A DNA stretch of 64,000 nucleotides from assembly GCF_023349125.1 (NCBI RefSeq), contig NZ_JAKIKT010000014.1, forward strand, positions 21,243 through 85,242, read 5' to 3'. Of the stretch, positions 33,030 to 41,283 are shown piece by piece. Origin of the DNA: Shewanella corallii. Lineage in GTDB: Bacteria > Pseudomonadota > Gammaproteobacteria > Enterobacterales > Shewanellaceae. Under the pieces are notes generated by a model. That model did not search any database. It was not told where the DNA came from and saw only the letters and a list, made by a program, of their open reading frames with translations. Position 1 is the stretch's first letter; each line of letters begins with the position of its first letter. A program made the position numbers and the translations under genes.

Positions 33030-35309
33030 TTAAGCCTTCTCAATCTTTACGCCAGTGGTGTGCAGGTTCATACCTGTTACCGGTGAGGTCACATGGGGCA
33101 GCAGGTTGCCACAGTGCACGCCTCTGCCGGTTGCCCGGGCCAGCTCTTTGTTTTTACTGCCAAAGCCCATATAGGCGAATACTGTGTCGGGGCGGATCCC
33201 CGGGGTGACCAGTGCATGGCCTTCTTCGCTGCCGGTATCGTTATAGATGCGGATCTTGTCGCCGCTCTGGATATTGAGCAGGCCTGCCGTGACCGGGTGG
33301 ATCCACACAGCGTTGTCAGACATCAGATTGGCCAGCATAGGCACGTTCTGGCTGCCAGCGTTGGTATGTACTGCCACCTTGCCCTGAATAAAGAACAGCT
33401 CGTCGGCTTTCTTCATGGTCACTTCGCGGTAGCGGATTACGCCGCGGCCCGGTGCCATCTTTTCAACCTTGTCTGAGCTCAGCTCAATCTTGCCGCTTGG
33501 GGTCTTGAACTTTAGGTGGCTGGCGTAGGTGCCATCACCATCTGGTGCGGTGGCATTGGGGTAGGCAGAGACAAAGTTCTGCACCATGGCGCGTTCGCGC
33601 AGCATCAGAGGTTTGCCATAGCTGACAAAGCCATCCTGTTTAATCTTATTCAACAGGGCGACATCACTGCCTACCTGGAACAGCTGCAGAGTGTCCATGT
33701 TGTCCCATGGGAAGTACTTATTCAGTCCCATGGATTCGCCCACTTCCTTCCAGATCTGCCAGCTTGGACGGGTGTTGCCGATAGGCTCAACCACTTTCTG
33801 ACGCACATAGTAGGCCGGGTTCTTGCCTGACTTGTCGGCGATCTCTTCATCCCGCTCCAGGTAAGTGGATTCAGGCAGGAAGATATCGGCATAGGCGGCG
33901 CTTTCACTGATATAGATATCGCAGCAGACCACGAAATCCAGTTTCTTCAGTGTTTCCACAATGCGGGCCCTGTCTGTCATGGTCTGCATTGGGTTGGTAC
34001 GGCTCATCACCCAGCCACGCAGCTGATAAGGCTTAGCTTCCAGAGTTGAGTCCAGAATGGTCTGGTAGATACCACCTGAGGACCACATCATGGCGTACTG
34101 CTCATCCACCATGTCGATGCGTTTAGCGTCGGACTTGGGCATATCTTTAACGCCTGGCTTGGCCAGTACCGGGGCAACCTGCTCACCGGCAAACTTGTTG
34201 TAGCCGGAGGCTTTCTTACCGAAATACAGACCACCTTTACGCTCGATATTGCCGATCAGAACGTTGGCGGCGTACAGGGCGCGGCGCATCTCAAACTCTT
34301 CAGTGGTGAAGGTTGAGCGGTGACCAAAGTCGACACAGGCGTGAGGCGCGGCAGCGGCGTATTCACGGGTGATGCGGCGGATATCTTCGGCCGGTACATC
34401 GGATACAGATTCGGCCCACTCAGGGGTATAGGCTTTTACTTCGCTGGCGAAGGAGTCGAAGCCGGTGACATAGCGGTCGATAAAGGCTTTGTCGTAAAGT
34501 TCTTCTTCGATCAGGACATGACAGATAGCCAGTGCTACGGCAACGTCAGTGCCCGGTTTGATGGCGTACCATTCGTCCGCCTTGTCGGCGACGATGGAGA
34601 ATCTTGGTTCGAACACGACCAACTTGGCGCCTTTTTCCATCTGGGCGTTCATCATGCCGCGGGTTTCCGACATGTTGATGCCTTCGTACAGGTTGTGGCC
34701 GAAGTTAATGATGTACTTGGAGTTACCCAGATCCCGTTTGATCTTGCCGCCGAACATGGCTTTGGCGGCAATTACATAACCGGCCGGACAGGTAGAGGCG
34801 TGGGTAAAGGTGTTGGGGCTGCCATAGGCCTTAGCCAGATGGAACAGGTGGCCGGACAGGGAGCCGGACTTGGATGAGAAGGCGACGGCTTCCGGGCCGT
34901 GCTCATTCTTAATACGGGTCAGGTTATCGGCGATGATGGCATAGGCTTCATCCCACTCAATCTCCTGCCAGTTACCTTCGCCACGCTCACCAACCCGCTT
35001 AAGTGGTTTAACGATACGCTGCTTGTCATACAGCTGGCTGTGGCCAGCACCACCGCGGGCACACACTGCGCCGCCAAATGATTTGGCCTTAGGGTTACCC
35101 AGAATGGAAACGTTTTTACCGTTAACAATGCGGGCAGAGATTGGGCATCGGGTAGAGCACATTTCACAGATACTGGCGACTTCGCTGCCAGTGCCTTTCA
35201 GTTCGGTGCGTTCCAGCGCGGCCAGTGAGCCCGGCAGCATGCTTGCCAGAGCACAGGTTGCGGTACCTGCGCCGGCACCTTTGATAAAGGTTCGCCGATC
35301 TAAATTCAT
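33030..35309 (-). CDS. phsA: molybdopterin catalytic subunit, thiosulfate/polysulfide reductase (PhsA/PsrA)
   Basis: 759 residues, co-linear with Salmonella PhsA (758). A twin-arginine signal DRRTFIKGAGAG at residues 4-15 sends the folded enzyme to the periplasm. The proximal 4Fe-4S ligands are C48, C51, C55 and C83 (C-x2-C-x3-C-x27-C). The Mo ligand is C174 in STCPAG. The bis-MGD-binding core and C-terminal MopB domain are complete. It should reduce thiosulfate or polysulfide to sulfide in anaerobic respiration. First gene of the operon, with paired operators upstream and a ThsSR-like system adjacent. Thiosulfate versus polysulfide cannot be settled from sequence. Confidence 0.93.
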   Translation of the reverse strand: MNLDRRTFIKGAGAGTATCALASMLPGSLAALERTELKGTGSEVASICEMCSTRCPISARIVNGKNVSILGNPKAKSFGGAVCARGGAGHSQLYDKQRIVKPLKRVGERGEGNWQEIEWDEAYAIIADNLTRIKNEHGPEAVAFSSKSGSLSGHLFHLAKAYGSPNTFTHASTCPAGYVIAAKAMFGGKIKRDLGNSKYIINFGHNLYEGINMSETRGMMNAQMEKGAKLVVFEPRFSIVADKADEWYAIKPGTDVAVALAICHVLIEEELYDKAFIDRYVTGFDSFASEVKAYTPEWAESVSDVPAEDIRRITREYAAAAPHACVDFGHRSTFTTEEFEMRRALYAANVLIGNIERKGGLYFGKKASGYNKFAGEQVAPVLAKPGVKDMPKSDAKRIDMVDEQYAMMWSSGGIYQTILDSTLEAKPYQLRGWVMSRTNPMQTMTDRARIVETLKKLDFVVCCDIYISESAAYADIFLPESTYLERDEEIADKSGKNPAYYVRQKVVEPIGNTRPSWQIWKEVGESMGLNKYFPWDNMDTLQLFQVGSDVALLNKIKQDGFVSYGKPLMLRERAMVQNFVSAYPNATAPDGDGTYASHLKFKTPSGKIELSSDKVEKMAPGRGVIRYREVTMKKADELFFIQGKVAVHTNAGSQNVPMLANLMSDNAVWIHPVTAGLLNIQSGDKIRIYNDTGSEEGHALVTPGIRPDTVFAYMGFGSKNKELARATGRGVHCGNLLPHVTSPVTGMNLHTTGVKIEKA

Positions 35310-35394
35310 TATTATTGTCCCCGTTTATTGCTGTTGCTGCGGGCGGGTCAGCCCGTCATCTGGGGACATTCTGTGGTGAGAAACTGGGACGGGA

Positions 35395-35412
35395 TATTGT
35401 GGTAAACCACAT
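35395..35412. promoter_or_regulatory. phs operator, proximal copy
   Basis: TATTGTGGTAAACCACAT, containing the palindromic half sites TGTGGT / ACCACA around AA. It lies about 86 bp upstream of the phsA start. An extra half site TGTGGT is at 35372-35377. It is probably bound by the ThsR-like regulator (inference from position). Confidence 0.65.
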
Positions 35413-35488
35413 ACAGAGAAAAATCTTTTCTCCAGTGTGAGACCCCTCAAAGTTCGCTTTTTGACCAACAGTTAAGACGTGGAATGTC

Positions 35489-35506
35489 TATTGTGGTAAA
35501 CCACAT
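35489..35506. promoter_or_regulatory. phs operator, distal copy
   Basis: An 18-bp sequence identical to that at 35395-35412, 94 bp away, in the same spacer between phsA and the sensor kinase gene. An additional 9-bp inverted repeat, GGCAAAGTG (35523-35531) / CACTTTGCC (35544-35552), lies between it and the kinase stop. Confidence 0.65.
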
Positions 35507-35588
35507 TTAGGCGGAGAGCAGCGGCAAAGTGCGAGAAATACGTCACTTTGCCATCTCAGTGTGAACCAGGATTTAGCTCTTAAGGAGG

Positions 35589-37523
35589 TCAATTCACAGC
35601 TTCAGTACTGCCTCTGCGTTTCAGCTTTAGGGTGGCAGTGCAGCCTGTCTCCTGGTCGCTGCGGTTACTCAGGTTGAAGCTGCCTTCGTGTTGCTTGAGT
35701 ACATCGGAGCAGATAGCCAGACCCAGTCCCAGACCATTGGCCTTGGTGGAGAAGAAGGTGGCCATCAACTCATCGCCAGGCAGTGCCAGACCCGGACCAT
35801 TATCGGTCAGGGACAGGTTGACCTGATGCTCCAGAAAATCGAAATGGATGGCAATGGAGCCTTCATGGGGCTGTGGCATCTCGGCCAGCGCATCCAGGCT
35901 GTTCTTGAGCAGGTTTACCAGTACCTGCAACAGGCCAACCCTGTCGGCGATCACAAAGAAGGGCTCGCCTTCTACCCTGGTGGTGGCTCTGACGCCACGT
36001 CTGTCCAACTCCAGCTTGAGCAGTGCCAGGGATTCATCCACTAAAGACAGCAGGTTTACATCTTCCATTACGGCTTCCCGGCGTTTAAGGAGGCCACGAA
36101 TACGATGCACCACTTCGCCGGCGCGCACCGACTGACGGTTAATTTTCTCCAGCAGGGCCACGCACTCCTCAAAGCCTTCTCCTTTGGCCTGCAGACGCAT
36201 AAAACCACCTTCGCTGTAACTGGTGATTGCGGCGATGGGTTGATTGAGTTCATGGGCCAGACCGGCACCAATTTCACCGAGAATGGCGCTGCTTTGCAGA
36301 CGCTCCATGGCAACGGCCTTGAGCTTCAGCTGGCGCTCAGTCTCTACCAGGGTGTCGCTCTTCTGGCGGAACTTATACTCAATCCAGAGGTGATAGATAG
36401 TGGCGACCAGAAAGATCAGCACCGCCAGTATGCCCCAGTGCTGATTGGCTTTAAGCCAGTGCATAACTGACTCCCATTTGGGATGTTGATCTTTAGCGAC
36501 CTTCAGCTCGCCAAATAGCTTAATGACCTGTAGTTGGCTGATAGGTGAAGTCCAGCCTGCCAAATCGGCCTTGATCGCAGCCGGGCTGTCTTTGGGCAGA
36601 GACAGCAGGGCCTGGGTGATACGTTTGGTCAGGCGGGCGTTCACATGCTCACTGGCGGCAAACGACCAGTTGGGGTAGAGGTTGGTTGAACACTGGCAGT
36701 CGTAACCTTCGGGACGGCTGGGGTTGAGTACTCTGAAATCCTGCTCTTTCACCAGACCGCGCTTCACCATCTCTTCCAGAGTACAAAGAGGGGTAATCGC
36801 TGCATCCACATTGCCATCCCGTACCTGATATACCAGAGGGTCCAGTGGGAAGCCTAGAAAGCGGGTTTCTTTAAACCAGTGCTGCGGATCCATACCCAGT
36901 TTATTCATCAGGCCAACAGTGGCTTGATAGCCCCCCAACGCATGGGGGCCGCTGGCAGCCACTGTCTGGTCTTTAAGATCATACAGAGTGCGATAGTCAC
37001 TGTCGGCTCGCACCAAAATGGCCGAGCCTATGGCCTTGGTGGTGCCATTGTGCTGACGCGAGCGCATGGTCGCCAGCCAGGACAGAGGATACTGATTGGA
37101 CAGATACAGATACTGACCCGGATTGGTGATGATGAACTGGATTCTGTTATCAAGCAGCGCCTGATTCAGTTCTTCAAAGGTACCGGGTTGGACTTCGAAC
37201 TTGGTGCCGGGCACACGTTCACTGAGGTAAACCATCATAGGTTGCCAACGTTCTTTGGCCTTTTGATATCCCCAATTAGCCAGTACCCCGACTTTGTACA
37301 CCTTGTCTTCATTCGTTTTTTCATTGGCCACAGCTGGAGACGTTGGCTTGGAGTGCACCGCTTCAGATGCATAGCCGGGCAGGCAGCAAAAACAAAGCAG
37401 CCAGGTGAGAGACAGGGTTAAACACAGGGAAAGCAGCAAAGGCCGGGGCAAGATATCAACTCCAGTGTCAGCAAAAGCGGAACCATAACTCAGTGTTGGT
37501 ATAACCAGTGTGTCGGGATTCAA
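35589..37523 (-). CDS. thsS: ThsS/TtrS-like sensor histidine kinase with periplasmic PhnD-type domain
   Basis: 644 residues from the TTG at 37523. A TTG at 37451, 8 nt after GGAG, would give a 620-residue protein beginning right before the signal-anchor and is an equally good start. A hydrophobic helix (about 29-50) is followed by a periplasmic ABC-binding-protein-like sensor domain (about 70-350, VGVLANWGYQKAKERWQPMMVYLSE). A transmembrane helix lies at about 365-385. Then come HisKA with the phosphoacceptor His424 (LAHELNQPIAAI) and an HATPase domain (NLLKNSLDAL, DNGPGL, GLGLGLAI). ThsS of Shewanella halifaxensis senses thiosulfate; location beside phsA supports the same role. Confidence 0.88.
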   Translation of the reverse strand: MNPDTLVIPTLSYGSAFADTGVDILPRPLLLSLCLTLSLTWLLCFCCLPGYASEAVHSKPTSPAVANEKTNEDKVYKVGVLANWGYQKAKERWQPMMVYLSERVPGTKFEVQPGTFEELNQALLDNRIQFIITNPGQYLYLSNQYPLSWLATMRSRQHNGTTKAIGSAILVRADSDYRTLYDLKDQTVAASGPHALGGYQATVGLMNKLGMDPQHWFKETRFLGFPLDPLVYQVRDGNVDAAITPLCTLEEMVKRGLVKEQDFRVLNPSRPEGYDCQCSTNLYPNWSFAASEHVNARLTKRITQALLSLPKDSPAAIKADLAGWTSPISQLQVIKLFGELKVAKDQHPKWESVMHWLKANQHWGILAVLIFLVATIYHLWIEYKFRQKSDTLVETERQLKLKAVAMERLQSSAILGEIGAGLAHELNQPIAAITSYSEGGFMRLQAKGEGFEECVALLEKINRQSVRAGEVVHRIRGLLKRREAVMEDVNLLSLVDESLALLKLELDRRGVRATTRVEGEPFFVIADRVGLLQVLVNLLKNSLDALAEMPQPHEGSIAIHFDFLEHQVNLSLTDNGPGLALPGDELMATFFSTKANGLGLGLAICSDVLKQHEGSFNLSNRSDQETGCTATLKLKRRGSTEAVN

Positions 37524-37543
37524 ATTTCCGCACGCCGGATTCG

Positions 37544-37574
37544 CCTGAGTGACAAAACTGGGATATGACTCAGG
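37544..37574. promoter_or_regulatory. inverted repeat between divergent sensor and regulator genes
   Basis: CCTGAGT (37544-37550) and ACTCAGG (37568-37574) are perfect inverted 7-mers in the 78-bp spacer between the two divergent genes. It is a candidate autoregulatory site. Confidence 0.4.
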
Positions 37575-37601
37575 TAGTTAACCCTACAGAGGTACAAAGC
37601 A

Positions 37602-38219
37602 ATGACACTTGCTGCTCAACAAAAGATTTATCTGGTGGACGACGATGAGGCGATTGCTGACTCCCTGAGTTTTTTGCTGGAAGGTTTTGGCTATCAGGTG
37701 GTGTGGTTCGATGATGGTCAGCAGTTTCTGGACACTGTTGACCTGAGTGAGCCAGGCTGCGCCATTCTCGACTCCCGCATGCCGGGGTTAAGTGGTCAGC
37801 AGGTGCAGCAGTTGTTGAATGAAACTGCCAGCCCCTTGTCAGTTATCTTCCTCACCGGACACGGTGATGTGCCTATGGCGGTGGATGCATTTAAGAACGG
37901 CGCGTTTGATTTCTTCCAAAAGCCGGTGCAGGGCAAAGCTTTGGCTGAAGCGATTGATAAAGGTCTGGCTCACAGTGAACGTCAGAGCTGGAAACTGAAG
38001 CATCAGGCGCTGATCGACAGTCTGACTGACAGGGAGAAGGAGATTTTTCAGCTGGTGGTTAATGGCAATACCAATAAGCAGATGGCGGAAGCCCTGTTTG
38101 TAGCGGTGCGCACCATAGAAGTACACAGAGCCAAGGTGATGAAGAAGCTGGGGGCATCCAATATGGCACAGCTGCTTAAACTGGCGCCACTGCTGCATCG
38201 CCCTGACCATGAGGAATGA
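37602..38219 (+). CDS. thsR: ThsR/TtrR-like response regulator, LuxR/FixJ type
   Basis: 205 residues. The receiver domain (about 5-120) has the acidic pocket DDDEA, phosphoacceptor Asp57 (AILDSRMPG), Thr in FLTGHGDVPMAV and Lys in QKPVQG. A LuxR-type helix-turn-helix at about 140-200 reads LTDREKEIFQLVVNGNTNKQMAEAL and AVRTIEVHRAKVMKKLG. It should activate phsA upon phosphorylation by the adjacent kinase. GAGGTACAAAGC lies before the ATG. It is divergent from the kinase gene and 59 bp ahead of glpK. Confidence 0.92.
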   Translation: MTLAAQQKIYLVDDDEAIADSLSFLLEGFGYQVVWFDDGQQFLDTVDLSEPGCAILDSRMPGLSGQQVQQLLNETASPLSVIFLTGHGDVPMAVDAFKNGAFDFFQKPVQGKALAEAIDKGLAHSERQSWKLKHQALIDSLTDREKEIFQLVVNGNTNKQMAEALFVAVRTIEVHRAKVMKKLGASNMAQLLKLAPLLHRPDHEE

Positions 38220-38278
38220 CGCTCGGCGTCAGCTATGGTTAAATGCAAACAGGTAAAGTTTCACAAGGAAACCCAAGG

Positions 38279-39763
38279 GTGACAAAGAAATATGTGGTGG
38301 CGCTGGATCAGGGCACTACCAGTTCAAGGGCCATTGTATTCGACCATGATGCCAACATAGTATCCGTCTCCCAACGGGAGTTTACCCAGCACTACCCTCA
38401 GCCAGGCTGGGTTGAACATGATCCCATGGAGATTTGGGCATCCCAGTCTTCCACTCTGATAGAGGCTCTGGCTCGTGCCAATATTCGCAGCCGCGAAGTG
38501 GCCGCCATCGGTATTACCAATCAGAGGGAAACCACAGTGCTGTGGAACAAGTCCACAGGCAAACCTATCCATAATGCCATTGTCTGGCAGTGTCGCCGCA
38601 GCGGAGATATATGTGATGCGCTCAAAGCTCAGGGGCTGGAAGATGAAGTACGCCGCCGCACCGGGCTGGTACTGGATCCTTACTTCTCAGCATCCAAGAT
38701 AAAATGGTTGCTGGATAATGTCCCCGGTGCCCGTGAGCAGGCGGAGCAGGGCGAGCTGTTGTTCGGCACTATAGACACCTGGTTGACCTGGAAGCTGACC
38801 GAGGGCGAAGTGCATGTGACTGACCCCACCAATGCTGCCCGCACCATGCTGTATAACATTCACGATCTTAAGTGGGATGAGCGCCTGCTGGAGATCTTCG
38901 GTATCCCAGCATCAATACTGCCGGAAGTGAAAGGCTCATCTGAGATAGTGGGCAAAACCCGTATCGCCGGTCAGGGCCAGGAGATCCCTGTGGCCGGTAT
39001 GGCCGGGGATCAGCAATCTGCGCTCTTTGGTCAGCTGTGCACCGACAAGGGCACGGCTAAAAATACCTATGGTACTGGCTGCTTCCTGTTGATGAATACG
39101 GGCGACAAGCCTGTGTCTTCAGAGCATGGCCTGCTGACTACAGTAGCCGTTGGCGCCAAAGGCGAAGTGAATTATGCGTTGGAAGGCGCGGTATTTATGG
39201 GCGGTGCCACCATTCAATGGCTGCGGGATGAGCTGGGGCTTATCCGTGATGCTCAGGATACCGAGTACTTTGCCTCCAGAGTCGCTGACACCAATGGTGT
39301 ATATCTGGTGCCCGCCTTTGTAGGCCTGGGTGCACCTTACTGGGATCCCAATGCCAGGGGGGCGCTGGTGGGACTGACCCGGGGCGCTAACCGAAACCAT
39401 ATTATTCGCGCCGCACTCGAGTCCATTGCCTATCAAAGCCGGGATCTGTTGGATGCCATGGCCAAGGATTGTGGAGTGCCACTGAAGCAACTCAAGGTGG
39501 ATGGCGGCGCAGTTGCCAATGATTTTTTGATGCAGTTCCAGGCGGATATTACCCACGCCGAAGTGTTACGGCCTGAGCTGACAGAAACCACGGCCATGGG
39601 CGCGGCATTCCTTGCCGGTTTGGCGGTGGGTTTCTGGCAATCTACTGAGGAGCTTAAGCATAAGGCGGCAGTGGAGCGCTGCTTTACGCCGCAAATCGAT
39701 GAGCAGAGTAAAGAAGCTCTGTATCTGGGCTGGCAGCAGGCGGTGGCCAGAACCCGCAGCTGA
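38279..39763 (+). CDS. glpK: glycerol kinase
   Basis: ATP-dependent phosphorylation of glycerol to sn-glycerol 3-phosphate, FGGY family. With GTG at 38279 the protein is 494 residues and starts MTKKYVVALDQGTTSSRAIVF, the standard GlpK start, 9 nt after AAGGA. An ATG 36 nt upstream is possible but lacks a site. Visible FGGY motifs include DQGTTSSRA, GITNQRETTVLWN, GMAGDQQSALFGQ, GTGCFLLMNTG and KVDGGAVANDFLMQFQAD. No glpF or glpD is adjacent, so glycerol uptake genes lie elsewhere. Confidence 0.97.
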   Translation: MTKKYVVALDQGTTSSRAIVFDHDANIVSVSQREFTQHYPQPGWVEHDPMEIWASQSSTLIEALARANIRSREVAAIGITNQRETTVLWNKSTGKPIHNAIVWQCRRSGDICDALKAQGLEDEVRRRTGLVLDPYFSASKIKWLLDNVPGAREQAEQGELLFGTIDTWLTWKLTEGEVHVTDPTNAARTMLYNIHDLKWDERLLEIFGIPASILPEVKGSSEIVGKTRIAGQGQEIPVAGMAGDQQSALFGQLCTDKGTAKNTYGTGCFLLMNTGDKPVSSEHGLLTTVAVGAKGEVNYALEGAVFMGGATIQWLRDELGLIRDAQDTEYFASRVADTNGVYLVPAFVGLGAPYWDPNARGALVGLTRGANRNHIIRAALESIAYQSRDLLDAMAKDCGVPLKQLKVDGGAVANDFLMQFQADITHAEVLRPELTETTAMGAAFLAGLAVGFWQSTEELKHKAAVERCFTPQIDEQSKEALYLGWQQAVARTRS

Positions 39764-39786
39764 CTTTTACAGATCCATCTCATGAC

Positions 39787-39812
39787 AAAGCCGGGCAATC
39801 GCCCGGCTTTGT
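39787..39812. terminator. bidirectional terminator after glpK
   Basis: AAAGCCGGGC (39787-39796) / GCCCGGCTTT (39801-39810), perfect, between convergent genes. Confidence 0.88.
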
Positions 39813-39829
39813 TATTTATTGGTGAGTTA

Positions 39830-40195
39830 TCACGCCTCGATATCCACATGGTTGCCTTTGGCATCTCTGGGGCCGGTACTGAGTTTTCCCTGTTGCTCCT
39901 GAGCCAACTCTCTGGCTTCTCTTTCCAGCTCTTCCTCTGTGGCAGGGACGAATTTGTCTTCATGTTGGTGAACGGCAGCTGATCGATCTGTGCGACGTCG
40001 ACCGCCGAGCCTGAACTTTCGGCGACTTGAGTTCTGTTTACGCCGCTCGATTTGATAGCTGGGTTTGTCGGTGACCGGCTGGTGGTCATCGGCGTTGGTG
40101 GCGGCCTCGGGGGTGACCTTCTGTACTTTGCGGGCACGCTCAATCCCGGCCTTCACCGGTTTTGCCAGCATATTGTAAATAGCATCCAATCCCAT
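39830..40195 (-). CDS. small charged protein of unknown function
   Basis: 121 residues with no family I recognise. The middle is strongly basic (IERRKQNSSRRKFRLGGRRRTDRS), and the C-terminal third is acidic and helical (ATEEELEREARELAQEQQ). No signal peptide or membrane helix is seen. GGGA lies about 10 nt before the ATG. It stands alone between glpK (convergent) and the PepSY operon. The RRRTDRS piece is reminiscent of the arginine-rich linker before PilZ domains, but no such domain follows. Nucleic-acid binding is possible but unsupported. Confidence 0.65.
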   Translation of the reverse strand: MGLDAIYNMLAKPVKAGIERARKVQKVTPEAATNADDHQPVTDKPSYQIERRKQNSSRRKFRLGGRRRTDRSAAVHQHEDKFVPATEEELEREARELAQEQQGKLSTGPRDAKGNHVDIEA

Positions 40196-40254
40196 AAGTC
40201 AGTCCCGACCTGTAATCCAGTCTTACCTGTTTATCGACCGCGTCTGGTTAAATT

Positions 40255-41283
40255 TTAGTCTTTAGTGGCCGGGTGTGTATCGTCATAGGTTTGTCGCTGC
40301 CAGTATTTTTGTTGAGCAGGCGTGGACAAGGCAACTTTCATATTGCCTGCTTTGTGCTGACAACCGAGTCTTACACCTTCTGCCAGCATGGCTTCCGACA
40401 ACGCGAACCTGTCCTGTTTGGTTGGCTCGGGGGCATCCTCAAGCCAGCGTAATCTGCACATACCGCAGCTGCCACCGCCGCCGCAGCGTGTTGTCAGTGT
40501 TTTTTGCTTATGGTTGATGCTCTGCAGCAGGCTGCCGCGGCATTTGAACTCCGCCAATGGTCTGTTTTCCAGATCGAAGACTTCGAGGGTTTTACTGCCC
40601 GCCAGATTAAAGGGGAGTACCAGAGTACCGGCCAGTCCTCTGGATATCAGGGTAGCAACACCGCTTAGTCCGATGGTCAGCGCCAGCAGCGCCATAATCT
40701 GTATTGGCAGGGCATTGAACCCCAACCCATTGTCCGGGAAGTAATCCATAAAGTGGATCATCAACAGCCACTGCTTTATCTGACTGCCGGCATGTTTATG
40801 GGCAATGACCCTGGCTGAGGCTGCATCAATATAGATTTGGGTATCACCGGCGGTGACCAGATAGACAGGCGTGCTGGAAATGCTCTGTGCCGGAGAAGTG
40901 ATCAGTTCAGGCCGGGACAGAGGAGCACTGCCACTGTAACTGGCTGCCGCAACCCAAGTCAGCTCTGCCATGGTCGGAGTGAAAGGTGCAAGAGGCTTGA
41001 TACGGTACCAATGGTTCCCCTCGGTCGTTTTTACCTGATAGACAGCCTGGGGAAGGTGATGAGCGACATCGACTCCCAGCAGTTTGTCTCCATGTTCTCT
41101 CAGTAATGGAGTCAAATCCGGCAGAGGTGTTGCTATCACATTGGGGGAGCTTCTGACTCTGTCCTTGCTGTCATTCAAAAGATCTGCAGGCAGAAGGCTC
41201 AGAGTGAGGCCGGTTATCAGCCAGAGTATCATCTGTAGTCCGGCCATCCAGGCCAATATCCGGTGCCACTTTTGCCATTTCAT
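40255..41283 (-). CDS. PepSY-associated membrane protein fused to NqrF-like 2Fe-2S ferredoxin domain
   Basis: 342 residues from the ATG at 41283, which overlaps the upstream stop (ATGA) and follows AGGAGGCG. The first membrane helix (about 8-30) is preceded by WHRIL. A periplasmic PepSY-like region spans about 45-165, and QWLLMIHFMDYFPDNGLGFN precedes a second helix (about 191-214). The C-terminal domain is a plant-type ferredoxin with C267, C273, C276 and C308, spacing C-x5-C-x2-C-x31-C as in NqrF. With two helices the ferredoxin should be cytoplasmic. A redox role across the membrane is inferred; the partner and substrate are unknown. Confidence 0.82.
   Translation of the reverse strand: MKWQKWHRILAWMAGLQMILWLITGLTLSLLPADLLNDSKDRVRSSPNVIATPLPDLTPLLREHGDKLLGVDVAHHLPQAVYQVKTTEGNHWYRIKPLAPFTPTMAELTWVAAASYSGSAPLSRPELITSPAQSISSTPVYLVTAGDTQIYIDAASARVIAHKHAGSQIKQWLLMIHFMDYFPDNGLGFNALPIQIMALLALTIGLSGVATLISRGLAGTLVLPFNLAGSKTLEVFDLENRPLAEFKCRGSLLQSINHKQKTLTTRCGGGGSCGMCRLRWLEDAPEPTKQDRFALSEAMLAEGVRLGCQHKAGNMKVALSTPAQQKYWQRQTYDDTHPATKD

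Noticed and set aside
35523..35552. Inverted repeat GGCAAAGTG / CACTTTGCC as terminator of the kinase gene
   Set aside because: Neither side has a T-run, so an intrinsic terminator is not supported; it is only noted within the phs spacer.
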